DNA of 64,000 nt from Liolophura sinensis (taxonomy: Eukaryota > Mollusca > Polyplacophora > Chitonida > Chitonidae), in contig NW_027017954.1 of assembly GCF_032854445.1 (NCBI RefSeq), forward strand, positions 124,001 through 188,000, written 5' to 3'. How positions within the stretch are numbered: position 1 is the first letter of the stretch; each line of letters starts with the position of its first letter. The notes beneath the pieces were generated by a model. It was not told the DNA's origin, made no database searches, and saw only the letters and a program-made list of their open reading frames with translations. Shown here piece by piece: positions 57,051-64,000 of this stretch. The position numbers and the translations under genes were made by a program.

Positions 57051-57414
57051 AATTGTCACAGTGAGTTCCATTTAATGTAACAATGAGCTTGTCTTTGGAT
57101 TCATATGCCTTAACATGTACAGTGCTACTTCCTTGTTTTTAATTCAACTTCTGCGTTTTTCTAGCGCTACACTTGAATATAGTATCCCTACATAGAGCAG
57201 TACATGTAACATGTCGCTTATTTCCTTCGAAGTATTGGTTCTACGCATAGCTGCTCAAGCGAGAAATTATACAAACACATTTTAAGTCTCCAAAATTATG
57301 AGATATCCGACCAGTGTACATAAAGTATAAATAATTCGTTCGTTGTTGAATTGAAACATGGCTACAGTGCACATGTTAACATTTTTACTTCCTTCTTATA
57401 TCGATCATTAGAAA

Positions 57415-59900
57415 TTATTTTCCATTTGAGCGTTACTGTGTGTTAATTTGACGAGTTCACATTTTTCATGTTCATTCGCTATCTCCGCTACTTATAGAAC
57501 CCGCAACCGCAGATTTATTTCATTCATCGCTCAAAATAACAGTTCACTCATTCAACAGCGGTAAAATATAAAGATAAAAGAAAGCGCAGTGTAAAACACC
57601 ATTGTGTTTGTGAATGCTGTACTGTATGTGTTCTTACAATACATCATTAATGATCAGAAGTCAGATAGAAATGGGAACGCATTTCATGTATACTTTGACT
57701 ATTACCACGCTCAAAAACCGTTCTATGAATGTAGCAGTGACGGTTTCAGTGCTCTCATATGTTGAAAATCACTGGAAAATACATTCACGCAGTCTTCTTC
57801 CTCGTTGGACTATGCTGTAAGTCTATAGTATAATGGTGTTCATGTAGAACGACACAATGAATGGCGAGGTAAGTAGAAACACACCCATCACCCTTCTGCT
57901 GACACAATGATTTCTTTCAAGTCATTCTTTGCACGCCATATTTTTGGTACTTCTTATCATCGTTCCGTCTGTAAGGATAGACTACTGCTAGTACAGAAAA
58001 AACTGGTGACCCGTGGAAACCAGTGTCAGTCTGTCGCGTTAGTTCACCTCGTCTGTACCCTATATAACTAGGCACACGACTTCACACTGACCTTAAATGC
58101 CTGGACGCCTAAGACTTGTCGGATGCTTAGTAGGTGTTACTGTGAAACTCCCTGGTACCAATAATGTTCTTCACCACATGTACCATCGTGTATGTGCTCA
58201 TCAGTGATATCTCATCTGGTATGTACCCATTCTCTTGTTTCGTTGTTTCTGTTAGTATGCTACAGCAAATAATGGAATGTACATATGTCTATCTGATGGA
58301 TATACTTAATGCGCATCAAATCACACACACGTTGTCTCCATACTGAAGAAAATGTTACTTCAGCCTGTTGTATGGTTACAAATTGGTTTACAACACCAAC
58401 ATTTCAGTGAAAGGGACATGCGCAGTTGTTAAGCCATTCCACAAAAGAATTTGATTTATTTATTTAATTGGTGTTTTACGCCGTCGTCAAGAATATTTCA
58501 ATGAAAAAACGGATAAGTAGATAGCGCTTCTTTTTCCATTTTACTTGAATATAGGTAGAAAGATAACACGAGTATGATTATATGGTAGTACGTGATAGGT
58601 ATGTCCGGATCCGGGATGGTTCCATCAATGGTAAGCTGCCATGTATATGTTTGCGAGTGCTGATTGGAAGCAAGAAAATATATGAGCTGGACTGTGAAAT
58701 ACCTATAACGTAGTGTGAGATATACTCCGAGCTCAGATGCTGATTTTTGGAATGAGAAAACAATATTTTGGTGACTTCTCTTACGGCAAACCATCTCGCA
58801 CTTGGAGATGAACCCTAAGATTTTCTTTAAATATTAGAATGTTTAAAAAAGCCATGTTACGTACTCTCTTTGCGTTTTTGTATAGAAACATTTTCAGTTA
58901 GTTTTAGTTCATTATTATAGTTCAGGTAGAAATTATTACTTACATTAGATATTAGATATTATCGACAGGTTAATACACGTGTCATCCTTGGCGATGATGT
59001 AGCCGGCCGACAATACCCCTCCGCTCCCCCACCACCACATATGTTACTTTAGCCCTTCTCTTGCCCAAACTGTGGAACCTCATACCCTATCAACATTTAG
59101 GTAAGAGAAACTAAACTTAAAAATAATGTTTTTATATGATCTTAACGCGGGGAATTCCTAGTTTAAAACCCAATAGATTGTCTTTACCATGTGCCAAGTA
59201 ATTATTTATAAGGTATATATGTTTTGACTGGAATTGTTTAGAATCTGTGATTCGAATGAGACATCCACATACCAGCCGTGAACCTACGGACAGTTTAATC
59301 AGGTTTTGTATTGAACTGGACATAGAATACAAAGATTTACTCAAAACAAATGGCGAATACTTAAATGTAGCAAATGTTGATGGTAGGCATAATACGATGA
59401 CTATGGGTTAAGTATCTAACACCAGATGACATTCATTAATACAACTTGACTAGTCTTCTGTGCATTGAGAAGGCATCAGAAAACACAACATATTTTGTAG
59501 TCAGATAACTTCGGAGATATTGGGAACTAAAACCTATTTATAGTGGTGTGAGGATGCTCACTCTCATAAAAGGAGGTAAACTAGGCTGATTACATTGAGC
59601 ATTATGTCATCCGCGATGTATAACCCAGTGCTATGCAGAGTGGATATTTACAACATTAAGTTCACAGTGTAGCACTTTATGGACAGACTACAGGTGAAGC
59701 TATTTACTTCTCGCCTTCCAAATGTCCTACCCAGTGTGTGGGTTCGACAGAGTGTACAGGTTACGCCCTATTTCTCTTCGGAGGTAATCTAATTTTGCCC
59801 TAGATAAAAGATCAGGCATTCCGTATGAGCTTGTATGTAGTTCCCCCAATGCAGGAATGAAAAGAGTTAGGCGATTAACTGGATGATTAAAAGATCTCTA
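57415..59900 (+). repeat. Old duplication, copy 1
   Basis: Corresponds piecewise to 60640-63960. Shared landmarks are CTATCTCCGCTACTTATAG, GATAACACGAGTATGATTAT, GCGATGATGTAGCCGGCCG and AAAAGAGTTAGGCGATTAAC. No coding region is recognised in it. A SINE1 tail lies at 58452-58506 (-). Confidence 0.65.
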
Positions 59901-62900
59901 ACCTCACTATTTGCTCATTTGACAAATCTACACCGATATATAAACTAGTTATAATGTACAGAAGAGGGAGCATAAGTCTCAACTATAGCATTCCAAAAAC
60001 GTTCTGTAATATTTCTTTTTTCTTTATTAACAAGCGCTTCCCTTTACTGATGCTTTGAATTTATTTGGGGAATCCGCTTTCCTCATGCCGATTTCTTATT
60101 ACGGTTCTAAGAATGCTATTCTCAGATTAAGAAAGTTGAATTATGCGTCGTTGTTGACTTTCTTAACCTAAGTAACAATGAATTTTAGAAGACATTCAGG
60201 TTAGCACTAAAACAGAAAGACATGTAAGACTGGTCGACTGGGAAAAAATATATTTATCGCTGACGTTGCGGTGTTGAGCTTGATACTTCCTTAATCCTCC
60301 TTGATCCTGAAAGCCGGTATAGAATTGGTAGATTGCGCATAAACAAATTGGATCGTCGTGTAAATAGTTGCTATAAGACCCTATCTTCAAGACTGACCGA
60401 CTGACCAATGGTCTTAGATCGATCAGCGTAAAATACCAAAATGTATGTATAAACATAAATATAAGAGCTGATAAAAGAATTATCGTGTGTTTGAGACAAT
60501 GTGAATTATGGCCAAGTTCATGTGGTAACACCGTACTATAAGTCTTTATATGAGCAAAGCTGTGGTTATGTCTGTCACTGTGACTCACACGGTGCCCTTG
60601 GCACATGACACTTTTCTTATATATAGAGCATTAGAATTATTTTCCATTTGGGTGTTAAAGTGTTACTGTGAAGAGATTATACATTTCAAGTTCGTTCCCT
60701 ATCTCCGCTGCATATAGTACCCTTAACCACTGATTTATTTCATTCATCACTAAAAAAACATTTTACTTATACAAGAGCGCTAAATTTCAAAGGTAGAAGA
60801 AAACGTAGAATAAAACGCCGGTAAGTAACTTACGTACATTGTGTTTGTAAATACTGTACTGTACTGTTTTTGTAATAGGATCATATCTATTCATAGATAC
60901 CTGATCAGAAGTCAGATAGAAATGGGAACGTATTTCATGGATACTCCATTACCTAGCTCAGAAGCCGAGTGATGGTTGTAGAACTCTTATATAGTATAAT
61001 GGTGTTCATGTAGAAGGACACAGTCAGTGGCGAGGTAAGTAGAAACACCCATCACCTTTCAACTGATACAATGATTTCTTTCAAGTCTTTCTTTGCACGC
61101 CATATTTGTGGCATTTGAGATAGGCTACCGCTAGTACAAAAAACTTGGTGACCCGTGGAGACCAGTGTCAAGCTGTTGCGTTACCTTACCTCGTCTGTAC
61201 CCTATACAACTAGGCATACGACACAAAACCTGAATGCCTGTAAGCTTAAGACATGACGGTTATTCAGTAAGTGTTACTTAGAAACTTTTCTGGTAGCAAT
61301 GATCTTAATCACCATCTGTACGGTCCTGCATCTCCTCATCAGTGATATCTCATCCAGTATGTACCCATTCTCTTGTTTCATTGTTTCTGTTAGTATACTG
61401 GAGCAAATAAGGGAATGTACGTATATCTGTCTCAACCTACACTGACAGATATACTTAATGCGCATCAAATCACACACGTTGTCTCCATACTGAAGAAAAT
61501 GTTACTTCAGCCTGTCGTATGATAACTAATTGGTTTATAACATTAATAGTTAGCCAACGCAGCGGAACTTACCCATCAGCGAAAGGGACATGCAATTTTT
61601 TTAAGCCATTCAACAAATGAAATTTATTTTTTTGGTTGTTGTTTTTCGCCGAACTCAAGAATATTTCACATTTACAACGGCTGTCAGCATTACGGTGGGA
61701 GGGGGCGGGTAGGGAGATAATAGGGGAAATAACAAAGGGGTTCGACAATCCCAGTGCCTGTGTTACTTAAATAACTTTGCTTATCAGAAAGTAGTTTAGA
61801 TTCGCTCCGTTAAGTACAAGTATCTCCCAGTCCGACATACCATAAACATTTGGCACGATAGATAGCGTCTTGTCTTCCATTTTTTCTTGAATATAGCTAG
61901 CAAGATAACACGAGTATGATTATGTGGTAGTATGTGATAGCCATGTTGGGATTCGGGATGGTTCCATCAGTGGCAAGATGCCATGCATCTGTTTTGGAGT
62001 ACTGAAAGGTAGCACGCCATTTGGCCATTGGCTGACGATATATAAGTTGCATTGTGAGCGAGAAAATAATATTTTGTTAATTTCCTTTACGGCATATCAT
62101 CCCGCACTGGGAGATTTAAAGAAGTTTTTCTTTAAATTTTGGAATGTTTAAAGCCTTACTACCTGTTCTCTTTGCGTCTCTGTATAGAAACATTCTTAGT
62201 TTCTTTTAGTTCATTGGTATCGTTCAATAAGAACATTATGGACGTCAATGACGGCGATACTTTGTGCTCGGGGATTGTCTCATCGATGTTAGGTGGTCAT
62301 TAGTTACATTAGGTATTGGGTATTCTTGACAACAGGTTAATGCACGTGTTATCCTAGGCGATGATGCAGCCGGCCGCCACTAACCCTCTACTCCCACACC
62401 ACCACATGGTTGTCTTTACTAGGTGCCAAAAGTACTCTTTCACAAAGTATATATGTTTTGATTGGGATTGTTTAGAATCCGTCCGTCGAAACCGGCACTC
62501 AACCAGCCGTCAAACAATAAGGTTTTTCCAGGTCACGATGTGTACCACACACAACCTAAGAACTAAGAAATTATATAAAGTACGCAATATAATAGGAAAT
62601 AAGGCGCAATCATGCAAAGATAAACAGTCAACAGTTTTCACTGATGTTCGAAAGACGCAAGGTATGCCGTAGGCGACTGAGTGAAATCAGTGTTCAAGTC
62701 ATGTACCATGCTAGAAAATCAGTTGTCAATTAAAGATATGTATCTCAGGTGCACTTTTATTGCAACTGTTCATATATCCAAATTGGCGATTTAATTCAAC
62801 ACGATGAACATATTGCCCCTAGCCCCAGATTAAGCGGAATTAGACACAATCATGAAGCAGAGCGCCAGATACGCCGGACGCTCTGCCCATATTTTAATAC

Positions 62901-63115
62901 TTACAAGAGAATTATACTCTTTGCAAAACTTAAGAAACCTGAAGTCAAGGGGTTTGATGGAATACCATTGACGCACTAGTTTTTGCAATAATTTGTGACG
63001 TTTATTCAGGGCAAAACAGAGGACATTATTTTAAAAAAAAAGGATAACCAAAAAGAACACAATATAAAAGGAGACAACATAGTCGACAATATACATGACG
63101 CTCCCTCGGTATGAT

Positions 63116-63350
63116 TTGGGGGTCTCCGCGGCGCAGGTGCGTAACGGGCCAGCTCAATGGAAGGACCCAAGAGCCTGTCACTAATGAGGTCTTTTCTCCG
63201 GTCGTACGTGGGAAGGTTTCTCAGCAACCTGCGATTGGTCGTTGGTTTCCCCCGGGCTCTGCCGGGTTTCCTGCTAAAATAATGTTGTTCGCCATCGTAT
63301 AAGTGAAGTATTCTTGAGTACGGCGTAAAACACAGATCAAATAAATAAAT
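63116..63350 (+). mobile_element. SINE1, diverged
   Basis: GGGGGTCTCCGCGGCGCAGG head, CGTACGTGGGAAGGTTTCTC body, GTACGGCGTAAAACAC tail and AAATAAATAAAT end. Confidence 0.75.
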
Positions 63351-63566
63351 GAGATCAGTGTGATTTCCACGTATAAACTTGTCCGGGGATATACATTGTC
63401 TAGGTAAAGAGCCAACTGACTCATACTCGACTGTGTGTGTGGGATGGGAGTGGGGGGGGGGGGAGAGGGAGACTTCTCAGTGTGAGTGTTAAGTTTACAC
63501 AGCACTACTGTAACTGTTGCTGACATTCCCTCAGAACAATCAGTGATTTATAAACCATGCTGTGCA

Positions 63567-63723
63567 CCGGCCCCGATAGCACAGTTGGTAGAGCGCCACT
63601 TGGCGTTCAGCATGAAGGAGTAGTGCAACGTCTGGTTGACTCGTGTCAGTATAATGGCTCGGGTGGGGCGGGTGACTGAAAAATTGTTTAGAACGACGTT
63701 AAACGCCAATCACCCACTCTCTC
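63567..63723 (+). mobile_element. SINE2 with internal deletions and clean target-site duplication
   Basis: Flanked by ACCATGCTGTGCA at 63554-63566 and 63724-63736. The head (CCCCGATAGCACAGTTGGTA) is joined to the mid body (ACTTGGCGTTCAGCATGAAG) and then directly to the tail (GTGACTGAAAAATTGTTTAG). The duplicate at about 59630 has no insert. Confidence 0.85.
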
Positions 63724-64000
63724 ACCATGCTGTGCAGAGTGGATATTTGCAGCATTCAGTTCTCATTGTAGCACTTTATGGACAAACAATACGTCCCAAC
63801 CAGTATATACGTGTACATCTTCGGCACAAATCTTAACTTGCCCTAGATAAAAGATCGTGGTAATATATGGTTTTTTGCAAAGGCCAGGTAGTTCTCCCAT
63901 TGCTGGAATCAAAAGAGTTAGGCGATTGACTGGACGATTGAAAGACCTCTAGATAGACCGAGTTGTTAGCTCATTTGACAAATGTACACCGACACAGAAG

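Larger units (their letters stand above)
60640..63960 (+). repeat. Old duplication, copy 2
   Basis: Matches 57415-59900 with insertions: a retroelement tail at about 62660-62960, SINE1 at 63116-63350, SINE2 at 63567-63723 and a SINE1 tail at 61618-61702 (-). No gene is seen. Confidence 0.65.

Overview
The window is eukaryotic and reads like a lophotrochozoan, most likely a mollusc (perhaps a bivalve). It has small phase-matched exons with GT/AG borders, large AT-rich introns, and two dense tRNA-derived SINE families of the kind common in mollusc genomes. There are also MITE-like elements, minisatellites, and no operon-like organisation. The species call is inference.

From 560 to 40813 on the + strand lies one large gene: a receptor-type protein tyrosine phosphatase (RPTP). 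Its ectodomain is built from laminin/MEGF-type EGF exons of about 150 nt, each with eight cysteines and phase 1-1 borders. Then come a transmembrane exon (17992-18091), a juxtamembrane segment, an active-looking phosphatase domain D1 (20842-29214; HCSAGIGRTG, WPDHGAP, QTQ) and a degenerate D2 (29605-40813). Its 5' end lies upstream of the window. The EGF part has grown by tandem duplication of exon-plus-intron units (2442-7500) and by a later duplication (7586-9696 versus 14189-16597). Four single-base frame lesions, mostly in homopolymers, mean this copy is either decaying or mis-assembled at those points.

A truncated LTR retrotransposon sits on the minus strand at 9697-14188, at the seam of the second duplication. 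It has a Ty3/gypsy-type integrase (GPY/F module) placed before the reverse transcriptase/RNase H region. That order, with a SCAN-like capsid, is typical of Gmr1-like elements. Most of its RT domain is deleted.

Several minisatellites in the gene start exactly at exon/intron borders and carry repeated copies of exon ends with splice donors (710-940, 24394-26160, 33216-35830) or of an acceptor (40577-40711). A 45-bp minisatellite follows the stop codon (43200-44220), near a CA/TA microsatellite (41749-41893).

From 47.1 to 49.5 kb is a decayed duplicate of the gene's 5' part (two broken EGF exons). At 52230-53280 are three in-frame exons of a second receptor: a transmembrane helix and a tail with YENVYENEYDKL-type tyrosine motifs and no phosphatase. 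So an RPTP and a tyrosine-motif receptor with related ectodomain remnants are neighbours. From 53.3 kb to the end I see no convincing gene: retroelement remnants, SINE fragments and an old duplication (57.4-59.9 versus 60.6-63.96 kb).
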